DNA of 64,000 nucleotides. It comes from Micromonospora craniellae (GTDB lineage: Bacteria; Actinomycetota; Actinomycetes; Mycobacteriales; Micromonosporaceae). The position numbers were made by a program, and so were the translations under genes. The DNA is taken from assembly GCF_014764405.1 (NCBI RefSeq), contig NZ_CP061725.1, positions 5,952,001 to 6,016,000 on the forward strand, written 5' to 3'. Below the pieces are notes generated by a model that searched no databases, was not told where the DNA came from, and saw only the letters and a program-made list of their open reading frames with translations. Below are positions 53,798 through 63,085 of this stretch, one piece after another (position 1 is the stretch's first letter; each line of letters starts with the position of its first letter).

Positions 53798-53842
53798 GTT
53801 CACACCGAAGATGCCACTGGTTCGATCCCAGTATCGCCCACC
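53798..53842 (+). other. 3' fragment of tRNA-Val(CAC): likely attachment site
   Basis: The sequence GTTCACACCGAAG (anticodon loop TTCACAC with anticodon CAC at 53801-53803) continues through ACTGG TTCGATC CCAGT (complete T arm) to ATCGCCC-A-CC (3' acceptor strand). The D arm and 5' acceptor strand are missing and upstream DNA is unrelated, so it is not a working tRNA. Such 3' tRNA halves are the usual att sites left by integrative elements; sequence character changes to its right. Confidence 0.75.
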
Positions 53843-54392
53843 GATAGTCCCTGACCTGGGGAAACGTGAGTCCGTGGTTGGCAGTGCGCGAACCGCCTCG
53901 GCCAGATGTGCGGTGGGCTGGGGAAACGCGTTCTTGCGGGGTGCGGGTCCCGCGTAGCGGTCGCGTGGTTCGAAGCCGATGCGTCGGCCGTCTGCCTACA
54001 CTCGGCCAGCGTTGACGTTGCTCTCTTCCCCACGACTGGACCCGAGTCCGGACGCGACCCCGGACGCCTGGTCTCGCTTATCCGGTGTCAGCGCTACTCT
54101 CGCCCGAGGTCGGCGACCAGAGCAGCGTCGGCTGCCCTGGCACCGGCACCCGCGCTGTGCCAGCGGCAGCTGCCGCCGCTTTCGATTTCTTGAGCTACTT
54201 ATTGCCGCGCTGTCGCCTCGCCGCCGGAGGTGCGCCTGTCGAGCCCGCTAACTACTCGACGTGACCACTCTTCGTACACATGATCTTCCCGACAGTGTCG
54301 GTCAAACCACCCGGATCGCCAGTCGATGATATTGGCATTCGATGATGCGCAGGTCAGGGTGGTGATCATTTCTCGCGGGGGAGGGCGTCGCT
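53843..54392. other. 550 bp without a convincing gene
   Basis: Mixed-composition sequence beside the tRNA fragment. The open frames here (for example a 95-codon one starting near 53906) show no domain character, odd composition and no good ribosome site. Near 54330-54380 the GC content drops, and GGGGGAGGG precedes the TTG start of the next gene. Confidence 0.5.
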
Positions 54393-56105
54393 TTGGCTGA
54401 TTCTGTTTATTTCTTGCATGCTCAGGGGCGGCCTCGTCGGTCGCGCTGGCCAGCGGTTGCGCTGGCGGTCGCGGTGCTCGGGTCAGGGTTTGACGTGGTG
54501 GACGGGTCCGGCGTCGCATTCGCGGCTTCCTCGTCGGCCCCGGATTGCTCTGTGACGGAGGCTGCGGACGAGGCGGCTGCTGCCGTGGTGGCGGCCGAGT
54601 GTGGTGTGTCGGTGGAGGCGGTGAGTGAGCGGACTGAGTTCGAGCAGGTGGTGGTCGATCCGTCGGGTACGCAGACGTTGACGGTGGCTGCGGTGCCGCA
54701 GCGGGTGCGCCGGGCTGACGGTTCGTGGGCGGCGATTGACCCGACTCTGTCGGTGTCGGGCGGTGCGGTGGTGCCGGCGGCGACGCTGACGGATGTTCGT
54801 TTCTCGGTTGGTGGGTCGGGGCCGCTGGCGACGTGGCGGAGGGGCGGTTCCTCGTTGACTCTGTCGTGGCCGTTGGGGGCGTTGCCCACGCCGCGGCTGC
54901 GTGGTGCGACTGCCGTGTACGAGGGTGTGCTGCCCGGTGTGAACCTGCATGTGACGGCGTTGCGGGAGGGGTTTTCGCACGCGGTGGAGATTTTGACTCC
55001 GGCTGCGGCGGCGAACCCGGCGGTGCGTCAGATTCGGTACGCGCTTGGTGGTGACCTCCAGGTCGAGCCGGATACAGGTGGTGGGCTGCGGCTGATTGAT
55101 GCGGCCGGGGAGACGGTGGGGGTCACTCACGCGGCGTCGATGTGGGACTCGTCGGTGGATCCGGCGATCGGCGGCGAGGTGATCTCGGCGCGTGGTCTTG
55201 ATCGAGTGGAGGCCGCGTCGGCGATGGGCGCGGAGCCGAGCGTCACCTCGCGGCGGGCGGGTGTCGCGCTGGAGGTCGGTGACGGTGAGCTGACCGTGTT
55301 CGCGGACGAGGCGATGTTGGATGACCCGACGGTGACGTGGCCGGTGTTCGTGGATCCGCCGTTCAACGGGTTGCGGTCGAAGTGGGCGTACGCGAACAAC
55401 GCGAACAACAACTGGGATGTGGGTAACCGGGCCTGGGTTGGTCGGAACGATTACGACGGGGTGTTGTATCGGTCGTTCTTTGATTTCAACGTGTCGACGT
55501 TGCGTGGTACGCAGATCCTGTCGGCGAAGGTGACCATGAAGCTGGACCACTCGTGGTCGTGTACGCCGACGTGGGTGCACCTATACCGGACCAACACCGA
55601 TGGGATCACGGTGTCCAGCGGGGCTCGGATGGCCTGGTCGACACGTCCGTTGCCGTCGTCGAACTGGCTGGACTCGTGGGAGGGCAACGCGAACGAGGCC
55701 GGTGGCTGCGGGACGATCCAGCCGGACGCGGACGCGGTCTTCGAGGGCGCCACCCTGAGGAACGACGTGCAGGCGCGGGCGACGGCGAACGCCACGACCT
55801 ACACGGTCGGATTGTGTGCCTGCAACAGCGACGGTGATCATGAGGCCGTCCAGGGCCGGTGGAAGAAGTTCTTCACCGGCCACACGTACCTGATCGCGAC
55901 GTACGACAAAAAGCCGAACCCGCCGGTCGCGCAGCCGTTCTCCACCACGACGGACTGCTACAAGGCGTGCTCGTCGCCGGCGGTGGTGCGCACGACGACG
56001 CCGACGTTGCGGGCGAACGTGTCGGATCCCTACAACGGAAACCTGACTGGACGTTTGTTTCACCTTCGCGTCAGTAGCGACCGATTCACGTTCCGACCCC
56101 GGTAG
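54393..56105 (+). pseudogene. Truncated DNRLRE/YD-type secreted protein
   Basis: The 570 codons from a TTG (GAGGG eight bases upstream) are the N-terminal part of a large exported protein. They encode a signal sequence (WPAVALAVAVLGSG), a beta-rich region (LTVAAVPQRVRRADGSWAAI, NLHVTALREGFSHAVEI), and a DNRLRE-type module (WVGRNDYDGVLYRSFFDFNV). After SDPYNGNLTGRLF at about 56060 the sequence no longer looks native and stops at 56105, 87 bp before the IS5 element. Relatives continue into YD/RHS-like repeats and often toxin tips. Codon use is noticeably less GC-biased than left of 53.8 kb, in line with transfer. Confidence 0.75.
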
Positions 56106-56267
56106 CGCGAAATGCCAGGCCTGGCCTGAAATAGAAACATCTCGCCGCGCACTACCCTGACCGGAATCGGCGCTTTTCACCCCGCGATCGTGTCTGATTC
56201 ACCTTCACCCGACATCGACGCACATGGCGTCCGCCGAGCCGGGCCCCAGACGCCATACGCCTACTGC

Positions 56268-59200
56268 ATGACCGAACGGCGCCCCTACCCGTCCGACCTG
56301 TCCGACGCCCGATGGGCGCTGATCGCACCCCGCCTGACCGCCTGGCGACAGGCCCGCACCGACGCCGGTGTCAGTGGACGCGCACCCACCCACGACCTGC
56401 GCGACATCTTCAACGCCATCCTCTACGTCAACCGCACCGGCATCGCCTGGCGCCACCTACCCCACGACTTCCCGCCGTACCGCACCGTTTACGGCTACTT
56501 CGCCGCCTGGAGCAAAGAAGGCATCTTCACCGAACTCAACTACCAGCTCACCGGCCTCGTCCGCGACCACCACGGCCGCACCATCGAACCAACTGCGTCC
56601 ATCATGGACAGCCAGAGCGTGAAGACCTCCACCAACGTCCCACTGTCCACACAGGGCACCGACGCCGGCAAGAAGATCGTCGGCCGCAAGCGTGGCATCC
56701 TCACCGACACCCTCGGCCTCCTCCTCGCCGTCATCGTCACCGCCGCCAGCGCCAGCGACAACGCCATCGGCATGGACCTGCTCGACCGGGCCACCGCCGC
56801 CTACCCCACCCTGACCAAGACCTGGGTCGACGCCGGCTTCAAGAACCGCGTCATCGAACACGGCGCCGCACTCGGCGTCGACGTCGAGATCGTCACCAAG
56901 GACCCACAGATCAAGGGCTTCAGCGTGGTCAAACGGCGATGGGTCGTCGAACGCGTGCGCCGTGAGGCGCTGATTGATCGAGTGGAGGTGAGAGACCTTC
57001 GCCGCCGTCCTGTCGCAGCAGGGTGGTGAAGCTGGGGGCAGCCTGATCCGGGAGGTGCCGGGGAGGGTGGCAAGCGGCCCCGACAACGCCGGGACGTAAC
57101 CAGTACTGCCAGATGGCGCGGGTCCGGCAAGCGAGACGGAGAGGTATACGCGAGGAACCGGTGTCTGAAGCCTCCTAACGATCCCTACCAGCTCGAACCT
57201 GGCGGATGTGGGCTGGGTGCGGTGCGTCCTGGTCCTCTTCTCTCGGGACGGGGAACTCCTGCGGCTGCTGACGTTCGGCGGTCCGGGAGGCCACGGTGAA
57301 GTGCTGCGGGGTAGCCGTGGCGATGCCGCGGGGGTATAGCCGGGTGCCTCCTTCGTCGAGCGATCAGTCAGTGAACACGGGAACTTTCCCGGCTTTGCCC
57401 GGGGCCGTCTCAGCCAGAGACGACGCCTCGGGTTGGGTTCACCGTCGGCCGATCGGGTCGGGAGAGGGCGGAGCCGCCGTAGTACTCCGAGGCCGGGAGA
57501 GCCGGTCACATGGGGAAGGGCGGCAGCGAGATCGCAAGGGAGGTACTGCAATGCCCGAAGACACGGTGGTGGATACCGCCGTCACGTGGCCGACCCCGGA
57601 AGAGGCATGGACGCGGGTACGGGGAATGCAGATCAAACTGCACCGTTGGGCGGCGGCCGACCACGGTCGCCGGTTTGACGATGTCTACAACTTCGTCAGC
57701 GACCCCGCCACGCTGGTCGTGGCGTTGCAACGGGTCGCCGGGAATGCCGGAGCCCGCACTGCCGGAGTGGACGGCGTCACCGCTGTCCACGTGAGCATGG
57801 CCGGGCCCGAAGTGTTCCTGGACCATGTCCGTTCCCTGCTGAAGACCGGCACGTTCCGGCCACTACCAGTACGGGAGAAGATGATTCCCAAGACCGGCGG
57901 GAAACTACGCCGGCTGGGGATACCGACCATCACGGACCGTGTGGTCCAGGCAGCGCTGAAGCTGGTCCTGGAGCCCATCTTCGAGGCGGATTTCCAGCCT
58001 TGTTCGTATGGGTTCCGGCCGAACCGGCGCGCGCACGACGCGATCGCCGAGATCCATCATCTGGCCACCGCCGGTTACCGGTGGGTGCTGGACGCGGACA
58101 TCGAGGCGTGCTTCGACCGTATCGACCACCCGGCCTTGATGGGTCGGGTGCGAGCGCGGGTGAAGGACAAGCGAGTGCTCGCGCTGGTGAAGGCGTTCCT
58201 CAAGGCCGGGATCATGACTGAGCTCGGCGAGCGGAACGAGACCACGTCCGGCACACCCCAAGGAGGGATCCTCTCACCACTGCTGGCCAACATCGCGTTG
58301 TCGGTTCTCGACGAGTTCTTCGTCGAGCAATGGGCGGCAGCGGGCACCGGCCAGCAGCGCAGGCAACGACGCGCCAAAGGACTGGCGACGTGGCAGTTGG
58401 TCCGCTACGCCGACGACTTCCTCGTCCTGGTCCATGGCAACCAGGAACACGTCGAGGACCTGCGCGACCAGGTGAGTACCGTTCTGGCGACGATGGGCCT
58501 GCGCCTATCTGAGTCCAAGACCAGGATCACCCACCTTGCCGACGGGGTCGACTTCCTCGGCTTCCGCATCGTCTGGAAGCGGAAACGAGGAACGGACAAG
58601 TGGCATGTATACACGTTCATCGCCGACAAGCCGGTCCAGGCGCTGAAACGGAAGATCAAGTCACTGACCCGCCGGTTGTCGCACCTGAGCTACCGGGAGA
58701 CGCTGGTCAAGATCAACTACATCCAGCGTGGATGGGCCAACTACTTCAAGCACGCGGTCGCCAAGCACACCTTCTCCCACCTGCAGAACTTCATCTGGTG
58801 GCGAGTGATCAACTGGGTGATGCGCCGCAACCGCATGACCTGGAGAGCCATCCAGCGATGGCTGCGCACCCCGCAAGGGTGGCAGCCCATCGCCTTCGAC
58901 GGGGTCGAGTTGTTCAAGATGGCGAAGGTCCCCGTGACCCGATACCGCTATCGCGGCACCAAGATCCCGAACCCCTGGCAGCCCACACCGACAAGCCCAC
59001 CCCCAACGGCATGACCTCGTGGAGAGCCCGGTGCGGTGAGAGTCGCACGCCGGGTTCGGCGGGCGGGTCCGGGAAACGGACCTGGAGCAATCCAGGCACC
59101 GCGCCCGGGCCCGACCCAACACCATCGGCTGGCTCATGCACCACCGCCGCCTCGTCCGCGACTACGAAGCCCGACCCGACCACTCCGCCAGCATGATCAC

Positions 59201-59297
59201 CCTCGCCATGATCGACAACCTCGCCAAACGCCTCACCGCCGAAACCACCCCAACCTGGCGAGAACCCCTAAAAACACAACACACGCAGAATACGTGA
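56268..59297 (+). CDS. IS5-family transposase, two exons split by a group II intron
   Basis: Exon 1 is 56268-56954 (MTERRPYPSDLSDARWALIA start; first Asp in SIMDSQSVKTS; second in KTWVDAGFKNR), exon 2 is 59121-59297. Joined, the reading frame is unbroken: RRWVVER from exon 1 continues TIGWLMHHRRLVRDYEARPD, matching the usual WVVER-x-x-GWL signature with the catalytic Glu in VVER. That gives 287 residues. Unspliced, translation would run into intron sequence and stop at 57029. An alternative exon 2 start at 59100 is also in frame but gives an uncanonical insertion. Confidence 0.85.
57551..59014 (+). CDS. ltrA: Group II intron reverse transcriptase/maturase
   Basis: A 487-residue intron-encoded protein from an ATG with GGGAGG seven or so bases upstream. 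Fingers/palm domain with the RT blocks KTGGKLRRLGIPTITDRVVQ, FQPCSYGFRPNRRAHDAI, DIEACFDRIDH, GTPQGGILSPLLANIAL and the active-site YADDF (VRYADDFLVLV). A maturase/thumb (X) domain follows (IQRGWANYFKHAVAKHTF). The protein ends soon after IPNPWQP and lacks the Cys-rich HNH endonuclease domain. Such proteins splice their intron and mobilise it into DNA strands at replication forks. Confidence 0.95.
   Translation: MPEDTVVDTAVTWPTPEEAWTRVRGMQIKLHRWAAADHGRRFDDVYNFVSDPATLVVALQRVAGNAGARTAGVDGVTAVHVSMAGPEVFLDHVRSLLKTGTFRPLPVREKMIPKTGGKLRRLGIPTITDRVVQAALKLVLEPIFEADFQPCSYGFRPNRRAHDAIAEIHHLATAGYRWVLDADIEACFDRIDHPALMGRVRARVKDKRVLALVKAFLKAGIMTELGERNETTSGTPQGGILSPLLANIALSVLDEFFVEQWAAAGTGQQRRQRRAKGLATWQLVRYADDFLVLVHGNQEHVEDLRDQVSTVLATMGLRLSESKTRITHLADGVDFLGFRIVWKRKRGTDKWHVYTFIADKPVQALKRKIKSLTRRLSHLSYRETLVKINYIQRGWANYFKHAVAKHTFSHLQNFIWWRVINWVMRRNRMTWRAIQRWLRTPQGWQPIAFDGVELFKMAKVPVTRYRYRGTKIPNPWQPTPTSPPPTA
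59024..59057 (+). ncRNA. Group II intron domain V
   Basis: A 34-nt hairpin: GAGCCCGGTGCGG, tetraloop TGAG area, AGTCGCACGCCGGGTTC. It matches the conserved catalytic domain V with its paired ends GAGCCC/GGGTTC and inner GTGCG/CGCAC. It starts 10 nt after the maturase stop. Confidence 0.9.
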
Positions 59298-59326
59298 ATC
59301 AGACGTCCTCTGAGTTGATGTGAAGG

Positions 59327-59361
59327 CCCGGAGGGTGTTAGCTTTTCCGACACTCTCCGGG
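59327..59361. terminator. Hairpin between the IS5 and ISL3 elements
   Basis: CCCGGAGGGTGT (59327-59338) pairs with ACACTCTCCGGG (59350-59361) with one wobble, loop of 11. It overlaps the stop codon (59338-59340, minus strand) of the small gene broken by the ISL3 element, so it was probably that gene's terminator. Confidence 0.6.
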
Positions 59362-59378
59362 CATTTCGGTCAAATGAC

Positions 59379-60824
59379 GGCTCTTCGAACTTGAGCGGAG
59401 TTCGCGACTGAGTGCGGCCCGAGCGTGAGGGCTCGCAGCTCATCAGTGATCATCTGAGTGTCTAGATCGGATAGTCACAAGTGAAGAGCTGCGAGCATGG
59501 TCAACGATACGACCCGGCTGCTGGGCCTGGACGGCCTGGTGGCCGATCGGGTCGAGCTGCACCCGGACGGTTCCCCCGTAGTTCACCTGTCCACCGGTGA
59601 TGAGCAGGCACGATGCTGCCCGCAGTGCGGGTTCCGGGCCGTGCGGGTGAAACAGTGGACCACGACCCGGCCACGAGATCTGCCGATGGCGGGGCGGACG
59701 GCCCGGCTGCGGTGGCGTAAACGACGCTGGCACTGCGACCAGCCCGGATGCCCCCGCAAGTCGTTCACCGAACAGGTGCCGCAGGTCCCGGCACGGGCCC
59801 GGATCACCGGTCGGCTGCGCTACGCCGCCGGCGCTGCGGTCGCCGACGGTAACCGCACGATCGTGCAGACCGCCCGTGACCTGGGCCTATCCTGGCCGAT
59901 AGTCGCTGCGGCGTTCACCGCACACGCCACGACGGTGTCACCGACCGAACCGGCCCCGGTGAGCGTGCTGGGCATCGACGAGGTCCGCCGCGGTAGACCA
60001 CGCTGGAGTCTCGACGAGGTCACCGCGTCGTGGACCACCACCGTCGACCGCTGGCACGTCGGATTCTGCGATCCCGGCGGCGGGCAGGGGCTGCTCGCCC
60101 AGGTCGAGGGCCGCACCAGCAAGGCAGCAACCGACTGGCTCACCGCTCGCCCCACGGCCTGGCGTGAGCAGGTCCAAGCCGTCGCGATCGACATGCGCAC
60201 CGTGTTCAAGGCCGCGATCCGCGAAGCCCTGCCGCACGCGTTGCTGGTCGTGGACCACTTCCACGTAGTCCAGTTGGCCAACCGGGCCGTCACCGAGGTC
60301 CGCCGCCGCATGACCATGACGCACCGCGGCCGCCGCGGTCGGGCGAGCGATCCGGAATGGCAGCAACGCAACCGGCTGACCAGGTCGGCAGCTCGGATGC
60401 GCGCCGAGCACGTCGACCGACTGACCGACACCCTGGAAAACCTGCCGACGAAGACCGGCACGCCGATCCTGACCGCCTGGAACGCGAAAGAGGACCTGCT
60501 CGACCTGCTCGCGCTGGCCCGCACCCACCCGGACAGAGAGACCACCGCCCGGCTGCTACATCGCTTCTACGCCGCTGCGCCGCCTCTGACCTGCTCGAAC
60601 TGCACCGCCTCGCGACCACGATCGAGACCTGGTGGCCGGAAATCCTCGCGTTCCTGCACACCGGCATCACCAACGCCGGCTCCGAAGGCGCTAACCGCGT
60701 CATCAAAACCGTCGCCCGCGACGCCTACGGATTCCGGAATCCGGAGAACCAGCGACTACGGACCCGCACCGCCACCACCCGCCGGCACCGCGGACACCTC
60801 AACCCCGCTCAACTTCGAAGAGCC
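59379..60824. mobile_element. ISL3-family insertion sequence
   Basis: 1446 bp. Inverted ends GGCTCTTCGAACTTGAGCGG (59379-59398) and the complement of GGCTCTTCGAAGTTGAGCGG (60805-60824) differ at one position. Flanking 8-mers are CAAATGAC (59371-59378) and CAAATGCC (60825-60832), 7 of 8 identical: the 8-bp duplication usual for ISL3, with one later change. Confidence 0.9.
59497..60824 (+). pseudogene. ISL3-family transposase with frameshift
   Basis: From an ATG at 59497. The N-terminal zinc finger is CCPQCGFRAVRVKQW and CDQPGCPRKSF, then a helix-turn-helix, and the catalytic domain has VLGIDEVRRG, AIDMRTVFKAAI and VVDHFHVVQLAN. Near 60575 a single base appears to be lost: the frame ends FYAA, and the following homologous sequence (ASDLLELHRLATTIETWW, NAGSEGANRVIKTVARDAYG with the conserved Glu) is in another frame. 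The product would lack the last catalytic residue, so this copy is probably inactive. Confidence 0.88.
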
Positions 60825-61171
60825 CAAATGCCACCCGCCGACGAAGGTCTGCATCGCGGCGACGTCACCGGTCTCTCTGGCTTGCCGCAGGCCGTCGAAC
60901 AGCGCCTGGTCTTGCTCGCGCCGTTCGATGAAGGTGCGATCAAAGTAGTCGCGCAGCACCCGCTCGGATGCCTTGATCCGCTCGACTTCGGTCTCCCGGT
61001 ACGCCCGGAGCATCTCTCGCTTGGTGCTCTCGATCTCGTGGATCTCGATCACCTCGCGGCTCGCTGTGATCAACTGCCTCAACGCGCCCAACGCGTCCGC
61101 CGCGCTGATCCCCCGTGTGACTGATCAGGTGGTCGCTTCGGCGGTGGGTAGCCAGGGACGGCCGGCGGCGA

Positions 61172-61228
61172 GTCGCGGACGTAGACCGCCCGTCGGACGA
61201 AGCGCCGGGAACTTACAAGCGAGTGGTC
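61172..61228 (+). promoter_or_regulatory. Conserved upstream element of the first XRE gene
   Basis: GTCGCGGACG at 61172-61181 and GAACTTACAAGCGAGTGGTC at 61209-61228 recur with the same spacing (within 1 bp) before the second XRE gene. The 20-mer differs at two positions. It lies 131 bp upstream of the start codon at 61360. Probably a shared promoter or operator. Confidence 0.6.
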
Positions 61229-61359
61229 GGATGCCCCTGCCAGGGCGCGAGTCACTGGCGTGTCAGGGGGTTATGAGGGGTCGGGCTGGTCGGTAGCGTT
61301 GGCGGTGGTGGCGGCCGTTGGGTCGGTGGTGCGTCCTGCGCTATGCGAGGGGGTTCCGG

Positions 61360-62571
61360 GTGGATTCCTTGCCGGAGTTGACGTTCGGGCAGCGGTTGAA
61401 GGTCTATCGGGAGCGGTCCGGGAAGTCTCGGACGGTGCTGGGTGGGTTGGTGGGTCGTAGCGCCGAGTGGGTCAAGGCGGTGGAGACGGATCGGATCCTG
61501 CCGCCGCGTATTCACATGCTGGATCGGATCGCGCGTGCTTTGAAGATCGACGTGTCGGCCTTGGCGGCGGAGTTGGGTAATCGGTCTGCTGTGGTCAACG
61601 GGCCGGAGCATCCGGCGTTGGTGTCGGTCCGGGCGGCCCTGAATCAGGTCGCGCTGCCCGATGACGCCCCGCCGGTGTCCTTGTCCGGGCTGCGGGAGCG
61701 GCTTGCGGCGGGGTGGCGGGCGCGTCATCAGGCGGCGGATCACCGTACGGTGCTGGGCGGGTTGTTGCCGGGGTTGTTGCGGGACGGGCAGCGGGCCGTG
61801 TTGGCGTACGAGGGTGGCCGGCGGCGTGAGGCGCAGGCCCTGTGGGCGGAAACGCTGGGGTTGGCGCAGATGTTCGTCGCCTATCAGCCTGCTGCGGAGT
61901 TGTTGTGGCGGGTGACGGATCGGGCGATGGTGGCGGCGCAGGAGTCCGGTGATCCGGAGGCGATCGCCCGTGCGGGGTGGTTCCTGTGTCAGGTGCATCG
62001 GGAGGCCGGTGACTGGGACACCGCGATGAGGGTGACGCTGGAGGTGTTGTCGGCGTTGGAGTCGGGGGCGGCTGACGGGAGCGCGAATCTGTTGGCGTTG
62101 TGGGGGGCGCTGAACTTCGAGGCCGCGTACACGTCTGCTCGTGCTGGTGAGGAAGGTCGTGCCTGGCGGTACTGGGACCGCGCGGACCAGGTGGCGCAGC
62201 GCCTGCCGGAGGGCTTCTATCAGCCGCAGACGTCGTTCTCCCGGGTCGTCATGGGTGCTCACGCGGTGACGGTGGCGGTGGAGTTGCAGCAGTCGGGCGA
62301 GGCGGTGCGGCAGGCCCGTCGTCATGATGCGGCGGCGATTCCGTCGAGGCCGCGTCGGGCACGCCACCTGATTGAGGTCGCGCGGGCGTACTACGGCAAG
62401 GACGACAAGGAAGCGACCGTGGCGGCGCTGCGGCAGGCGTACGACTCGGCTCCGGAGACGATCCGGTTCAACGGGTACGCCCGTCAGATCACCGTGGACC
62501 TGCTCGACGGTCCGCGTTCCACCCGGGACGACGCTCGTGACCTGGCGGCGAAGGTCGGACTCGTCTCCTGA
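61360..62571 (+). CDS. XRE-family helix-turn-helix regulator with TPR-like domain
   Basis: A 403-residue protein from a GTG at 61360 preceded by GAGGGGG. The helix-turn-helix spans residues about 5-60 (LTFGQRLKVYRERSGKSRTV, VGRSAEWVKAVETDRILPPR). From residue 110 on it is all-helical with TPR-like repeats (AAELLWRVTDRAMVAAQESG, ARAGWFLCQVHREAGDWDTA, EVARAYYGKDDKEATVAALR). Such regulators are frequent in actinomycete accessory regions, often sensing peptides or small proteins. Lower codon GC bias than the chromosome to the left. Confidence 0.88.
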   Translation: MDSLPELTFGQRLKVYRERSGKSRTVLGGLVGRSAEWVKAVETDRILPPRIHMLDRIARALKIDVSALAAELGNRSAVVNGPEHPALVSVRAALNQVALPDDAPPVSLSGLRERLAAGWRARHQAADHRTVLGGLLPGLLRDGQRAVLAYEGGRRREAQALWAETLGLAQMFVAYQPAAELLWRVTDRAMVAAQESGDPEAIARAGWFLCQVHREAGDWDTAMRVTLEVLSALESGAADGSANLLALWGALNFEAAYTSARAGEEGRAWRYWDRADQVAQRLPEGFYQPQTSFSRVVMGAHAVTVAVELQQSGEAVRQARRHDAAAIPSRPRRARHLIEVARAYYGKDDKEATVAALRQAYDSAPETIRFNGYARQITVDLLDGPRSTRDDARDLAAKVGLVS

Positions 62572-62726
62572 ACCAGGGGTAGGAACCTTACCCAACCCAC
62601 TCGGCCACCGAACGTAGCTTCTCGCTCACGGGATGCGGTGGTCGGTGCGAGTCACGCCCGGCCGCCGTGTCCCTCAGCCAGAGGGCGACGATGCTGCCGC
62701 CCTCGTGAGCGACGAGGGAGAGACAC

Positions 62727-62828
62727 GTGCGGCGCGTCTGCAACTGCGGAGCCGACCTGCCGTGCCGGGCCCGGCATCGGATACCGATCAACCGAGGGCA
62801 CTGGCCGCAGGCGGAGGACCAGCGGTGA
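62727..62828 (+). CDS. 33-residue Cys-containing peptide, coupled to the next gene
   Basis: GTG at 62727 with a strong GAGGGAGAG ribosome site. The product reads MRRVCNCGADLPCRARHRIP and ends in QR. The CNCG and PC motifs with His could bind a metal. Its TGA overlaps the GTG of the next gene, a standard coupling arrangement. I do not recognise it. Confidence 0.55.
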   Translation: MRRVCNCGADLPCRARHRIPINRGHWPQAEDQR

Positions 62829-63085
62829 CCAGCCACGGTCCGGTCATGCCGATCTGGAGCTGCGGGGGCTGCGACATGCCGTGGCCGTGTCCGACGCGGC
62901 GGCGGGAGCTGCGCGCGGAGTACGCGGACGCGTCGGTGTCGCTGGCGCTCTACCTCGGTGCCTATCTCGTCCAGGCCGCCGAGGACATGCCCTGGGCACC
63001 CGCCGGCGCCCTGCACCGCCGCTTCATCGGCTGGACCAGACAGCCGCCGGAAGCACAGCAGCGAACTACAGGTCGCGGACGCTGA
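62825..63085 (+). CDS. 86-residue Cys-rich small protein
   Basis: From a GTG at 62825 overlapping the previous stop. MPIWSCGGCDMPWPCPTRRRE near residues 8-28 has CxxC plus a third Cys, then a helix (EYADASVSLALYLGAYLVQA) and PAGALHRRFIGWTR. Small proteins of this appearance recur beside XRE/TPR regulators in actinomycetes and are often loosely labelled flavin reductase; I see no flavin-binding motif. A zinc-binding adaptor or regulator partner is as likely. Confidence 0.65.
   Translation: MTSHGPVMPIWSCGGCDMPWPCPTRRRELRAEYADASVSLALYLGAYLVQAAEDMPWAPAGALHRRFIGWTRQPPEAQQRTTGRGR

Larger units (their letters stand above)
56955..59120 (+). mobile_element. Group II intron inserted in the transposase gene
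   Basis: About 2.17 kb. The 5' end is GTGCG, the group II consensus, at 56955. The 3' end after AAC at 59120 obeys the AY rule. Domain IV carries the reverse transcriptase gene and a clear 34-nt domain V lies at 59024-59057. Downstream, GGTCCG-GGAAA-CGGACC and CCTGGA-GCAA-TCCAGG hairpins make up the domain VI area. The 3' boundary is chosen from the restored protein sequence and is not proven. Confidence 0.85.
56192..59304. mobile_element. IS5-family element containing a group II intron
   Basis: Inverted ends GTCTGATTCAC at 56192-56202 and GTGAATCAGAC at 59294-59304 (11 of 11). Without the intron the element is about 950 bp, normal for IS5-family elements with one transposase gene. No target-site duplication is evident, and the flanks show that older rearrangement has occurred. 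Confidence 0.75.
59338..61091 (-). pseudogene. 99-residue helical protein gene interrupted near its 3' end by an ISL3 element
   Basis: The right part, 61091-60825, encodes a charged helical protein (REVIEIHEIESTKREMLRAY, then SERVLRDYFDRTFIERREQ). After removing the element and one target duplication, GGWHL continues TEMPGECRKS to a TAA at 59340-59338, giving exactly 100 codons. The start is a TTG at 61091 with a weak ribosome site. I do not recognise the family; the heptad-like pattern suggests a coiled coil and an oligomeric or partner-binding role. With the element in place, only the last ten residues are replaced, so a nearly full-length product may still be made. Confidence 0.65.

Noticed and set aside
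53798..53842. Functional tRNA-Val gene
   Set aside because: The D arm and 5' acceptor strand are missing; only the 3' half is present.
53800..54033. 77-codon minus-strand ORF ending SVGDTGIEPVASSV
   Set aside because: That ending is a well-known artefact of translating tRNA 3' ends; here it comes from the tRNA-Val fragment.
53906..54193. 95-codon plus-strand ORF after the tRNA fragment
   Set aside because: No good ribosome site, no domain features, Cys/Arg/Ser/Ala-rich composition of chance frames.
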